DNA of 64,000 nucleotides from Pempheris klunzingeri. Lineage: Eukaryota; Chordata; Actinopteri; Acropomatiformes; Pempheridae. The notes under the pieces were generated by a model. The model searched no databases, had not been told where the DNA came from, and saw only the letters and a list, made by a program, of their open reading frames with translations. The stretch covers positions 16,416,885 through 16,480,884 of the forward strand of contig NC_092029.1 in NCBI RefSeq assembly GCF_042242105.1. The letters are read 5' to 3'. Positions 26,156 to 38,376 of the stretch are shown one piece after another; position 1 is the stretch's first letter, and every line of letters starts with the position of its first letter. A program made the translations under genes and the position numbers.

Positions 26156-29100
26156 ATGAAGCAGGTATGGAGCTGTGAAAGCAAATATCATGGCTTATTG
26201 TGTAAATAACTGTGTTGTTGTGTCTTACATCCTGGTGACTGTGAAGTACAGTTCAGTGGTATTGTAGAAGTAGAGATTGCAGTAGTGGCCTCATCCCCTA
26301 TCCTTTTGTTTTAGGTGGATATTGTAAGTAAGGAAGAATTAGATAAAGAAAGGTGAGTCTTTGATCCACATCTGTGGGATTCATCTGATCATGATCACTC
26401 ACTCACTGTCTGTCCCACAGATCATCCCTGTCAGTCACTGGACCATTAAGGCACCTTTCCATAACTATTATCACCACGTCTGTGACTGTGAATTACATGG
26501 TTTTCCAACCTAAGGCAGAATTGTGTCTGATCCGTGCCAACTTTCCGCTTGGCAGATTTCAAGTCCATTACGGAGTACACAGCCCAGGCAAAGCGAAGCG
26601 ATTGTCATCTATCAAGAGGAAGGGTTGTCCATTGGTGGAGGTGGGCTTAAAGCTGCACCGCAAAACATCAGATGTAGGCCGTGCCCGTGACCCCGGCATG
26701 GCCAACAAAGAAAATGAGCTGACATGCTCCGATGATGTGCGGGGCGTGCACTGCAATGACAACTGCGGGCTCCCTGTGAACTCTGCAGAGGCCTCCAAGA
26801 TGGCGGGGGCCAGCTCCAAGTACAGCGACTTTACCGAGGTGAGACTGGTGGTAAACACTCAATTCTTTTAATTCTTCATTGGGGTTGATGAAATTTGCAG
26901 CACTTTTTACAGGTTGGATTCACTTTGTGAATTTCTTGTCTTTACACACAGCTTTCAAAGGACCATGAAGCTATGACTCACGTCCTTTTCGGAAGGAATC
27001 TAAGATTAAAAGTAGCCCAAACACTATGGCGAAGAAACGCCAGTGAATTGGTGGCCTACCTAATAAGGTAAACAGCAATGGCTAAAACTGCTTTTTGGTA
27101 GTTTGTGTCAATTCCTTGTGGCATATCATGCTTCATCTTTGATTATTTTTTGTTTTCCCAGAATTCAAGACACAGGGGTGTTGCTTGACTGCTTACCTGT
27201 CTTAACAAACAAGTGAGTCAAATAAGTATTGGCTTGATTAAGCTCAATGACTGGACTGCACAAACCTGTTATAAACAAGATCAGGTAGCATCATTAGAGC
27301 TGCAAATGATGACTTTTAGTATTGATTAATCCATCTTGTCTTGTTTGAATGGATCTAAAAGTCTGTAAAATGCCATAAAATGCGCAGCATGGTTTTTCCA
27401 AGGACAAGGTGATTCTTCAGATCTCTTGTTTTGGTCGGTCAGCTGTTGAAAATGTAAAGCTATCCATTTTCAATGATGATACAATGATTCATGACATTGG
27501 AACCACCAGATATGTGGTATTAGTGCTGATAATTTACTTTAGCAATTATTTGATTAAAAAAATGATCACCTATTATTTTTCTGTTGAACAATTGTCTGTT
27601 AACTAGCACAACAGGCCAAATCGAGCATCCCACATCCTTAAACAGCCTCTCTTTTTCTCTTTGTGTGTCTAATTGGAAAATGAAAATGTTTGTTATTGAT
27701 TTAGAACATGTGTACATGTGAAATATGTAATTGCTGAAACTATTTGCTCTCTAAGGCAAAGAAGCTAAAAGCAACAACTGACTGACTGGGATAGGTAGGA
27801 TGAACAATAATCTGTACATGTTTGTTAGTCAGGCTTAAATCTACAGGATACATCTTCAGTCCTGTGACTCTGACAGCTCAAGTTGATGCTTGATTTTGTT
27901 TTTTTTGTTTTTGTTTTATTGTGATTGTCATCATCAGAGCAAGTGCAAAACTGGAGTCAACCATTTCTCCAGTTTTCCGCTTTCCTTTTTCTGTGCTTGC
28001 CCACATTACTGATAACCACATCACTTTCTTTGTTTCATCCTGTGTTTTCTTGTTCCAGCCTTCAAACTGAAGCACCATGTTTGTCACTTGGCTGCTGCGT
28101 TGACCTCCTGCCCCAAGTGAAAGTGATTCTTGCCAGTAAATATGAAGAGTAAGTGTCACTGAGGAATTGCATACATTAAGATGTTTTTCAGTTTGTCCAA
28201 GAAGGTTTAGCCAGTCTGATGAATAACTACTGAACTGAAGTGAGAACTGACGAAGCCTCTTGGATGAGATATGAGATGTCTTCAACTTAGCACTTGTAGC
28301 TTATGGTCTAGGTGACAGAAAAAATGAAAAACTCACCCGCTTTAACTTTTTTTTTTTTTTTTTTCCCCCAGACACATAATGGTTGGTTTACACTGGGTTC
28401 AATCCGTCATCAGGAAATGGTGGCCAGAACTTTCAAAGAATGACAAAAGACTGCGGGACAGTCGTTCAGAAGACAGGTGAGCAGTGCGTGCTTAAACACA
28501 ACCTAATGCTCTCTCAGGGGGGGAAGGGAAGGGGGACCCTGCCTAGGTGAAACTCAAACCATCACCAAATTGTAATGTGATGATGACTTGATGAAGAGAT
28601 GACTCAAGAAAATAACCAAAGCTTTCCTTGTTAGCCTCATTATATGAGGCAATTTTTCACCCCACTGCTGGCTGTTTGTCAGGAACGAGAAGTGACGTTA
28701 CACCATAGATACGATACCTTATTCACTATTAAGAGACACATTTAGTATGTATTATGAGGTGATGCATGACCTTTTTGTTATTTATTTTACATTTTACTGT
28801 CATTACTACCACTTAATGTTACACCATTTTTTGTTACCGGGCATTTTTAATAGTGTTTGCATGAAAGCAACCTCCTTATATTTTCCCATGTATGAACCTG
28901 TGGATGGGGTCAGGCCGGCTATGCTTGCATGTGGGTTGTTTTACTGCAACACATGACTGTCAAAACAGAGTTTATAGTTCATTCTAGGCACATTGCTGGA
29001 TCTTTTCAAAAAGGGAAACTCAAATGGCACCAAAGCTTCAGTTTCTACCAGTTTATGACCGAGGTGCACTTGCTGATTTTAAAAAAAAAAAAAAAAAAAA

Positions 29101-30181
29101 AAAGAGGTGTTTTTTCAGTCGTTTTCAATATAATGTCACCCTCTTTGAACTGCAGTTGGATTTTAGTTTGGACTGTAGTCGTGAACTTAATTAGCAAGAG
29201 CATGGGAATGAGAGTGAGTGTGTTGTGGTTTCTGCAGTCAGACTGTGTGTGTGTTTCCACATATTGTGTTGGTGATGGCTGTATGCTTATTGCAGGAATA
29301 TTGAAGTCATGAAGCAGCGGCTGAAGGACTTGTGGAAGGAAGGAGCCCGGTTATGTTTGGTTCCAGGATCCACAGGAGAACTGGCGAAGGTGAGAAGGAT
29401 GCCATTATTATGGTACCTAACACAGATTTAAAAAAAAAAAAGATGCTTTAAAAGGTTTGTCAGGACTGGGGATGTTTATAGAAAATGGTTTCAATGGAAT
29501 TTAACACTCCTTCAAACTATGGGCACTGATTCCAGTGTCAAGCTTTGTTTGGTTTACTTCTTGGAAGATCTCATTAAGTTAAGTTTAAACTAAAGCATAC
29601 AATTTTTCCTCTTGCTGTTATGGACACACCCGAATGAGAGCTACTGCAGTGGAGTTGAATCTCACGTTTTGAGATGAACACTATGTCACAAAGATCTTTG
29701 TCACAGACCTATTCTGAATAGTACAGGTGCTCCTTCAGTGTTTTTTCCAGCCTCTGTTGATTCTGGGTGAACACAGCCAGCCACTCCCATCCTGAAAAAA
29801 ATACCACTAAGTCCACTAAGCATACAATAAGCCTACTAGCATACACTAGTTGAGTCAGTTGGGGTTGTGTTTTTTTTTTTTTCCATCCAAATCCTGTTTC
29901 AAGGTGAAAAAGCATCAAACCATGGAAGAGCTGTTTCCTGAGATGTTTAACAGGAAGTAATTTTACTGACTCTGCGTTTCAAGCACAGAAAGGCAAATCA
30001 ACATCCCCCTTTTATAGTCTGTGTTTTATGCAGTATGTTGTGATGTGTGCTTACAAGAATATCATGGAACAATAATTATTTCAATGTGTGCAGACTGTTT
30101 CACCGGCTTTCACAACAACTAATGCATTATCTCCCCTTCATGCTGCAGGCCATCGAGGCTTATCTATCACAGCTGCCCTGA
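26156..30181 (+). CDS. katnbl1: Katanin regulatory subunit B1-like protein 1 (KATNBL1)
   Basis: KATNBL1 carries the con80 domain of the katanin p80 subunit. In mammals it binds the p60-type severing ATPases (KATNA1/KATNAL1), modulates microtubule severing, and moves between nucleolus and spindle poles. Coding exons read: 26156-26164, 26315-26352, 26421-26838, 26952-27067, 27162-27212, 28059-28148, 28372-28476, 29296-29389, 30149-30181. All have GT-AG junctions and matching phase, giving about 317 residues (human about 304). From about residue 156 the match to con80 is clear ([66 protein letters not shown]). Residues 74-83 are basic and NLS-like, and 112-114 form a KEN motif inside the conserved MANKENEL. 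The first about 70 residues do not resemble the mammalian protein as I recall it. An in-phase acceptor at 26554 would shorten exon 3, so the N terminus is provisional. Identity is secure. Confidence 0.9.
27295..27605 (+). repeat. Dispersed repeat family C, in katnbl1 intron
   Basis: Starts AGAGCTGCAAATGATGAC, then TTGATTAATCCATCTT, then AAAAGTCTGTAAAATGCC, TTCTTCAGATCTCTTG, and ends with AATTATTTGATTAAAAAAAT. This is the left-to-right order of the family consensus. It is a full-length-looking but diverged copy within the intron between the exons ending 27212 and beginning 28059. Confidence 0.6.
29081..29103. repeat. Poly-A run in katnbl1 intron
   Basis: Twenty-three consecutive A bases about 190 bases before the penultimate exon. 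It may be a retroposon tail, but no element body was recognised to its left. Confidence 0.9.
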
Positions 30182-30759
30182 CAGTCGTCGACGTAGCACT
30201 CAGAGGATGTGACCACTACTGCCGGATCATGGCTATGTTTTGAACTGATAATGATGCCAGAGAAATGGACTGGTTCATTCTGCCACCTAAACTCAATCCT
30301 CTTACTGGGACTGAACTTGACAATTCAGACAACTCCCTCAGTCAGAGATGGAGGGGGGGGGCCTCTGGAGGAGGGCCGAGAGAACCTTTCTGCAAAAAGA
30401 AAAAAAAAAAAAAGAAAAAAACACAGCAAATGACTGCTTCACATTGAAGTGGACCGTCTTGTGAAGGGGCATGTTTAGTGGACCTCCATGAGACTGGGTG
30501 TAACGTCGCTCTATGAAGTGCCAAGCTCTGTGTCTCTCACTACACCACTTTTTGCCATTGAATGCAAATGCACTTGTGGATGTTCTGAATGCTCCGCTGT
30601 ATTGATGTTTTGCGCCTGGGTCCGCTGGAATCAGGAACTTGAATCTGCAACAGTCTTAAGTTATTAGAGCCCCTCGTGTTTTTATTTTGCCTCTTCATAT
30701 GACATTTGACTGTATAATTGTAAAATGTAAAAATAATTGATTCTTTTAATCTTCTTTTA

Positions 30760-30765
30760 AATAAA
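30760..30765 (+). terminator. katnbl1: katnbl1 polyadenylation signal
   Basis: Canonical AATAAA about 580 bases after the stop codon, in an AT-rich context and followed by T/GT-rich sequence (GTGTATGTTTTTTTT near 30781-30796), as expected of a cleavage/polyadenylation site. Confidence 0.7.
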
Positions 30766-30799
30766 TTTGATAAAAATCAAGTGTATGTTTTTTTTAATT

Positions 30800-31380
30800 G
30801 TGTAGTGTATACAGAAAGGGTCCAGTATTACAGGAGGAATAGACTTTGTCAGGGGAGGCTCAGATAGAAACTTTTAGATATTTGGTCAAATTTTATGACA
30901 AAATACATGTTTAAGTACATAGTTGTTAATCCCTTATGTTGCAAAGTGGCCAAACAAGTTTGTCAGCTTTTCCTGTTTGTAGTTAGTAGGGTCCAAGCGT
31001 TGCTAAGTCTAAAAGGTTCTGTTTTGTGTTTCATAGCAAAAGTTTTAAACAGTAAAATGGAAGGCACACTCATTAATCAGGAAATGGGCCAAGGAGACAA
31101 AACAAAGGCAAATAATATATAATTTTTTTAATCCATTCAAAACATTTGGTTATGGCTATTATAGGTGTGACCTTCAGAAAGATTTGTCAAGTTTGCCACT
31201 GAAGTATTGAAGGAAAAAAGTAAACTGATATTTTGTGATTTACAAAAAACCCAATTAAAACCTTGTTTATAAAATACTTTGGGGGTCTTAACACTCCAAA
31301 TATGAAATCACATCTCTTACTGCCACCTTTTAAATGGTGTTTATGACGTTTGTTACTACATCAGACACTACTGGCGTGTC
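30800..31380. other. katnbl1-emc7 intergenic spacer
   Basis: About 0.6 kb of AT-rich sequence between tandem genes. No gene is seen, and in particular no PiggyBac-derived gene corresponding to PGBD4, which I recall lying here in primates. Confidence 0.6.
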
Positions 31381-31404
31381 ACCCTCCGTGTGAACAATAA
31401 AGTT

Positions 31405-31535
31405 TTTCAGTGACGTCATCCTCCGCAGGGACAGCTGATGTGCCGAGTCTTCCGTCCCCTCTCCAGTACTGCTCCTGTATACATGTTGACGGACATACAG
31501 TTGGACCTCATTTTAATTCGATAAAGGCGGACAGT
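31405..31535 (+). promoter_or_regulatory. emc7: emc7 proximal promoter with consensus CRE
   Basis: A perfect palindromic CRE/ATF site, TGACGTCA, lies at 31411-31418, about 120 bases upstream of the emc7 start codon. No TATA box is evident. The transcription start is probably close downstream of the CRE. Confidence 0.55.
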
Positions 31536-33643
31536 ATGTTGCACAGAGAAAGAATACCGCTGCTGTGGGTTTTTCTGCAGGCTGCGCTCGTCGTGGCGTG
31601 GTGTTTCACCGATATGGAAACGGGGCCTGGCGCAGGTGTATCGACACAGCCGAACGGAGATCGATTCAAAATCGAGGGGCGAGCGATAGTCCCGGGGATT
31701 AAAACACAAGACTGGGTCTCTACAGCCAGAATACTCGTGGAAGGTGAAGAGTACGTGGGGTTTATAAGGTAAGAAAGGTCGCCGTTACACTCGCTAGCTT
31801 GCTACTTAGCTAGCTAGCCTGTTAGCGAGGCTAAGTAGCGTTAGCATAGCCTGCTAGCCTATTACCACACGGCAGCTGCTGTCAGCAGATGGCAGGTCCT
31901 CACTGTTCCAGCTACTTTACAGTTAAATAACCGCCCATGTAGCACATGCCAACTGGGACAGCATGACTGCTCCATTATTACCTACCTGTCTCTGAACTTA
32001 GTTGCTAATTTCATTATGCGCACAACCAGGCCTGTCGCTCATAGCAGCGCTAACCAAAACAAACCATGGCCTCAAGAGACGTGTCTGCTACAGCAGTCTG
32101 AATACTACCGGTGTAGATGGTGTGTACGTTTAAATCACACAGCATCATAAGCATTCTGTGTGTTTTTACAGGTGTGTGTGATGTATGGTATGAATTTGTC
32201 TGAGATTAATTTGACATTATAGGCTGATAATCTGCGTTATCATGAAGGTGTTAAGTCGTTCTAAATACAAATGGGGCAACCACATAGATGTTCCACTTGA
32301 TAGTGAAGTGACAGTGATCTTCAGGAGATGGCTGCTCCTCTCTTCAGCTGTTAGCCTCAGTTTAGGCACAGCACACTCTGTTGCTGCTTAATAATGTACA
32401 TCTATCTTAATTAAATGCACCTGTATGTGTGACTGAGAGGTGTTTCTAGTGTTTAATCTAGCCTCACTGATTAAATGGTGGACAAAAGACACGTTTGACA
32501 TTTCACTGTAATATGTACAAACTGCAGCCTCCGATGCCTCCCTGATGTTGAGTCAGATCCTCTCTCCCTTTAACCCTAATAAACTGTATAAATGTGCCTT
32601 CTTGTTGCAGAACTGATGGAAGTTTCACTGTGAATGACGTCCCGTCAGGATCCTACGTTGTGGAAATCATCACCCCTAACTACAGGTTTGAACCAGTGCG
32701 CGTCGATATCACATCCAAGGGCAAGATGAGGTAAGACCTTATTGGAGTGAGAAGGCAAAAAAGGCACACACGGATGGTTCATGAAGTCGGACGCCTTCGC
32801 CTTTCGTAACCCACTAGAGTAACCGTGTGTCATTTCACAGGGCGCGTCTTGTGAACTACATCAAGACTTCAGAAGTCATTCGTCAGCCATATCCTCTTCA
32901 AATCCGGTCTGGTGGCCCTCACACCTACTTCATGAAGAGAGAAACCTGGGGATGGACAGACTTCCTCATGAACCCGATGGTAAAGAAAATAAATGATGTT
33001 GAACTGTTGATCTGTACCTTTTAGGGGGAAAGAGAGATATCCAATAGGCCAAATAAGTTTAGATTAAGGTTGATGAAAGTGTAGCGGAATTTGGGTCCAG
33101 AAATGCAGGGATATATAGACTAAAGTGTTTTTGTTTTCTGTGCTTTGTATTTCATTAACTTGGAAACTAACCTCACACTCTGACCATAAAATACATACTG
33201 GATGCAAGTGATTTGTTTTTCTAGCTCTCCTGATTGAGAGTGTGGTCTTTGTTGCTCCTGCAGGTTATGATGATGGTTCTGCCCCTGCTGATCATTGTTC
33301 TACTGCCCAAGGTGGTCAACACCAATGACCCAGAGATGAGAAAGGTAAAGAACCCTTTATAGCCTTTGCCTTATCTTGAAGTGTGAGCATATAACCATGG
33401 TCATAAGTGTGGTGAGCTTTCAAAATCGGTGAGTCTGTCCCCACCCTTCCCGTCCCGAAATCTACAGCCGATTTAATTTTAATGTCTTTACAGGAAATGG
33501 AGCAGTCCATGAACATGCTGAACCCCAACCCCGAGCTTCCAGACGTCTCTGAGCTCATGACCAAGCTCTTCTCTGGCTCCAAGGGCTCCAGCAAGGCAGG
33601 GGGCAGCAGCAAGGGCACCAGGCCAGCCGTGAAGCGGAGGTAG
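31536..33643 (+). CDS. emc7: ER membrane protein complex subunit 7 (EMC7)
   Basis: EMC7 is a single-pass subunit of the ER membrane protein complex, which inserts tail-anchored and multipass proteins. Five coding exons: 31536-31768, 32611-32730, 32841-32979, 33264-33344, 33494-33643. All have GT-AG junctions and consistent phase, and total 240 residues (human 242). The start is the ATG at 31536, which places a signal peptide at residues 1-24 ([15 protein letters not shown] core); the frame is open upstream, but this gives the family length. Residues about 40-145 form the lumenal beta-sandwich ([29 protein letters not shown]). The conserved [15 protein letters not shown] precedes the transmembrane helix at about 165-182 ([18 protein letters not shown]). 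The tail is cytosolic, ending in a Ser/Gly/Lys-rich segment. Nothing is missing or disrupted. Confidence 0.95.
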
Positions 33644-34096
33644 TACCACACGCGTCTCCTCAGTTTGCCTAAAGAAGCTTGAGTTATGCCATGGAAGCAA
33701 GATTTTTAAGTGTCGTTTTTTTTTTTTCCCCTCTGGGTCTATTGTACAGTTTTCTTTATTGATAGATGTTTTGAGCACATCTTGATTTCTAATATGCTAT
33801 TGGAAGCTGAGAAAAAATAAGATTTTTTTTCATACTGCACTGATAGAAATTTCTTAAACCCCCGCAAAAGCTGTTATCCTTCATTTGCTCTCTACTTTCT
33901 TCATGTGACTACTTCCTCATCAATCTTTTCTGTGCTAACCCTCCAGTGTGCATTTTTCCACTGCTGCTAATTCCTCTACCTGAAAGAGAACATATATACA
34001 GAGATTTTCTTGTTTTTTTCGATTTCATTAATACGACTGTGAATGGAGATGAATTGAATTTTAAGACTGATAAATTCTTATTTAAAAGCCTAGATA

Positions 34097-34102
34097 AATA
34101 AA
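34097..34102 (+). terminator. emc7: emc7 polyadenylation signal, candidate
   Basis: AATAAA about 450 bases after the stop codon, followed by a GT-containing stretch. A second AATAAA at 34345-34350 is an alternative distal signal. Confidence 0.55.
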
Positions 34103-34350
34103 TTGCAATGGTATATAACAAGTGTGGTTTTATTTCAGACCATCTTATTTGTTTGAGAGTGAACACATGGCCTTCTCATTATTTTGAATTATTGTGTGGC
34201 GTACTGTATGGCTAGAATTCACATATACTGTACATTGCGTGCCTAAGGTGTATACATTTAAAATGGCGATCATCGGCAGTTCAGAGGATGAAAGAGCTGC
34301 GTGGTTGCTTTCAGGATCTTTAGAGTGTAACTGGCTTTACTTTTAATAAA

Positions 34351-37300
34351 GCGGACAACAAAGTCCATATTAAAGTCATAATGAAATGTGATTGTGATAA
34401 GTGTCTCGGTTTATAAGTCACTCATTGTTAGTGATACAACGGATTTAAAGATGAATGACTGTTGCAAAGTTTTTGGCTCATTGGAGATGAATCTATTGAT
34501 ATGTGAGCAGATATGTAGCCGTTATGATTTGTGAAGTTTTAACAAAGGACTCTTGGAGGTGCTATGGGTGAAATCATAAGTGCTGCGAAGCTCCCACATC
34601 AACAAATAAATCTCCACGACTCCATCCACAGATAAAGACCATGTGATAAGGTTTAAATCTAAGGAAAAAGCGAGTGAGAGGACATTTAAGGTAGGATTAT
34701 TTGTTAAATCCCTGTTTGAAAGGTGTTGAATGAGCTGTGATGCCTTAAGAAAATGGTTCCTACCAGCACAGGGGCCTTTGGGTGAATGTCAGAGGGAAAT
34801 CTGTAACTTGCTGAGGCCTCTAAAAAATCCTTTAACTCAAACAATCAGAGAAATCACTTTTGGGTTGAACTGCTCACAGCTGATGTCCTCCATCAATCCC
34901 CTGTCGGTCCAAAAAAGTTAAAGGTGCTGGTCTGGAAAACAAATTGTAGACAGAAGTCCTACAAAAGATCTGCTCACTCTTTAGCTTGAATTAAACAGAT
35001 CACAGATCTTTGTCAGGCACACTAAGGCCACAGCCAGTAGGGAGTTTGGAGACCACTGCTTGATGCGAGAAGGCTGGCCATTACAGTTTTTATATTGTCA
35101 GCAAATCCCACAAGAAGATCAAGATCAACAAAATCTCTTTCAGTATTTCTGACCTGTTCTGCCGATTTGTGACTCGGCTCCAAATGCATCTGATACACGC
35201 TTAAGACATTAACCTAAATAAAATGTCATGAATGAAAATACACTTTTATTCTTTTAAAAACTAATATTTTACCAATACAACTGGGAACTACTTTTTAGCT
35301 AATGCTACTGAAACAGGTTAAAATGGTGTATTCATTGGGGACTATTTTCAGCTGCAGATTTGGTGCGTAGTAATATTGATGGCAGCAAACTCAAACTATA
35401 CTGCCCATATGGTTTGTAACAAAGAACACAAAGGTCACAAAGTGGAACAGTGAGGTTTATTCTTGAGATTGTAATAGTTTTTGGACAACAATGGAGGTCT
35501 ATGCACAAAAGAAGAGGCTTCATCAAGCTTTGACCACACAGACCATGCTTGTTAGAATCAATGCATCCTTGGTTTTGGTGTTTTTATGGTTTTTTTTGAC
35601 AATTTAAAAAAGTGAGAGTTAGAAGAGTCTCGGGACCCTGATCACCTCTATGAAGTGCGTAATGCACTTATCAACAGCCATGTTATTTGTACATGGTATC
35701 CATGGCACGTTTAGTTTTATTACTCAACTTGTGGAGCAGGCAATAATTTGGATAATTTGTCAAAAAAAGAATTTACAGATCAGATCACATTCAGAGCATT
35801 TGATGATGAAAAAAAAAAAAAAAACACTATTCTGTCTTTGAGTTTGTATTTCACTGTTCATATCAGTACGCACAGACTCACGTTCACAAAACTGCACAGA
35901 CAGACAATGAGCACAGATCCACTCACAAAGTACTTTTGCCTCTGAGCAGAACAAAAGGCACAGAGAGTTTCGGGAGAACATTTGACGTTACATCATTAAA
36001 AGACAAAGAATTGCAGTCGTTTACAAAAGCATCACTCATCCAACCGGAGAGAAGTTATCTCAAATACCATGTGTCCAAGTGTTTTCTTTTTCCCGGTAAT
36101 ATGAATATTGACAGAAATAGAGATGTGATCCATAAACAGTCTCACATGTCATGTTACAGTTGTGAAACTAATGCCGCTGTAAATGCACAGAAATGTACAG
36201 CTTAGCCCTTGAACACAAGTTTACATATCGATTGCAAGAGCCAAGATAGAAAACAAAAGAGAAGACATTCAGCAAACACTGATATACATTAAGCAATTTA
36301 CATTTATCATTTGTGAAGTTTAAAATCCAACAGAATCAGTGACTTATGTTCTTTATACTATAAATTACTTTGAAATGTGTAAGTCTACAATATGCCCTTT
36401 ATATACAGTGTACGTGAGCAATAGAATGAAGGAGGATTATATGATAGGACAGGTTTATAGGTTTATAGGACAGGTTCAGAGTTTTTACTCGCATGCTCAT
36501 ACAATATGTATGTTAAAAACACGTTGATACTGTGATCATACCTCCTGTCCACAGAGGTCCTGAAGTGATTCCTTCATAACGAGGCTCTACTGTAAGAGAG
36601 TGGTGACAAAATCCACAATATGATCAAAAATTAGTCAAGTACCAATTTACTATTGTTATATACCCAATATACCCTCCATTTCTCAATTACCCCCACCTAC
36701 CCTCCACCGTTTAATGAGAAGATAATTCCGCTAAAAATATACATAGAGTTATCTACTACTGTGCAGATTAAAGAAAATAAAGCAGATTATATTAGAAATG
36801 TGCAGCCATGGCTGTGGTGAGGTTGGTACACGCTCATGTCATGGCTGTTTACTCAGAAAACAGCTTTTGTTACATCTGTGTTTCTGGCAGTAAAGAGGAC
36901 AGTCTTAATAAAATAGAAATATAGAAAAAGGACTTATTTGTGAATAACTGTAAATGAAGAATACAGCGATTTATTCTAAATTTGCCCTCCTTGTAATTAA
37001 TTTGGATCACATTTTACAGATATTGTCTTATTTTGACATTAAAGGACATATTTTTTATTGACGTTGAGTGTAAAAAAGCCCCAAAGAAGAAGCCAGCAGC
37101 TTGTACCCTGCAACAAAACCACGCTGAACCAAATTAGTAACAAGAAAGAACTGCAGTAATGAAAAAATAGAATATATGATCTGATGTAGGAAGAAGGGTG
37201 TGGAGATTTTACCCAACCACCCCCCCCCACCGTGTCAATGTTATTCTTTATACTGTGTTTGTTGGATATTTAGATATATTAAGAAGTTGTGCTCTGTTGT

Positions 37301-37925
37301 ACGTGCTATGGGTTTTCTTTTTTTTTTCTGAGAAAAAGGCAGCAGCGGCCTCATATTAGCTTAGACATGTTATGACGAATAATTATTTGTGTTGAATATG
37401 ATTTATCCTCAAAAAAAGTTCAATTTCCTGGTTAAAAAATCATAAATTTACATCTGCTCCTCTTCCCTCATTGAACAAAATCTATAATCTATGACCATGC
37501 AAGCATTTTCATTTTAAAAACTTTAATTATGAACACAAAGTGTCTCTTACTTCACTGAAAAGTCCATTCTCATTGTTTGTGTGGTGGAAGCTTCACACTG
37601 TATCGTCATCACTTTATCATTCATCATGCCCACGTCTTAAACTCAGATTTATTGTGGGGGCAAAGAAAACCTTCCGGCGTCAAGCTCTGCACAAACATCA
37701 TTCCAGGCAGAGAAAGTCAACAATAATCAAAACACATTGTGAGTGGCAGGGGACTTTAAAATGCATGCTTGCACAGATTGAGGACTGTAGATTTTGTCTC
37801 CCATCTTCTAACAATGGAGTCATGTTACAGAAGGAGGAGATGGTTTTACCGCCAGTATGGGGAGGAGGAATAATTACAGCAACCAGTGACTTTCAATGCA
37901 CATATTGGCGTGTAAATATTACATC
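34351..37925. other. emc7-chrm5 convergent interval
   Basis: AT-rich sequence between two converging genes. Part of the right side is presumably the chrm5 3'-UTR, which runs leftward from 38376. TTTATT (AATAAA on the minus strand) near 36970 is one possible end. A-run at about 35810-35823. No exon or RNA gene recognised. Confidence 0.5.
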
Positions 37926-38124
37926 AAAAGCGAACTCCACCGATTTAACGTTGCACTCCTGTAACATTGTTGGACTCAAGATGGACTCATCATCATCTGA
38001 GGCAATTTTGCAGACTTCATACAGCTCCCTCTGCTGCCTCACAATGTTTTTCACATGCAGTAGCACTCCCCAAGATCCGTAAACAGACTTTGAAGTGTAA
38101 ATTTGGTGGAGTTCCCCTTTAAAA
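37926..38124. mobile_element. MITE-like element with inverted termini
   Basis: The left end (AAAAGCGAACTCCACCGATT) and the reverse complement of the right end (TTTAAAGGGGAACTCCACCA) share GAACTCCACC plus a following ATTTA-like block. The element is about 195 bp with no coding capacity, which fits a miniature inverted-repeat transposable element. I recall GGGGAACTCCACC-type termini in other fish genomes. A clean target-site duplication was not resolved. It sits about 250 bases beyond the chrm5 stop codon, so it may be transcribed as 3'-UTR. Confidence 0.55.
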
Positions 38125-38376
38125 TATACTCACCATAATCTCAACCCATTCTCTAACCACTGTAAAAACGTGTAGCCACCTTCTTTTCTGTAATAATCCG
38201 GAGCGGCACTTTAAAGTGCTGCATCATGCTCAGCTAACTTTCCACCAACATGTACTTAAACACAAGAATCACATGCAGCACTTCATGCTGAAGATGACCA
38301 CTGACTACAGAACATACCAAGAAAATCCCCATGTGGGCAAAAAGCACTACGTCTGCCCTGACATTGCAGTGCCACA

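Noticed and set aside
26517..26554. Alternative acceptors in katnbl1 exon 3
   Set aside because: The acceptor ending at 26517 breaks phase with the preceding exon. The one at 26554 keeps phase but gives a protein clearly shorter than the family, so 26420 was preferred, provisionally.
37540..38082. 180-codon plus-strand open frame downstream of chrm5
   Set aside because: It runs across the inverted-repeat element and the antisense of the probable chrm5 3'-UTR, and the product looks like no known protein.
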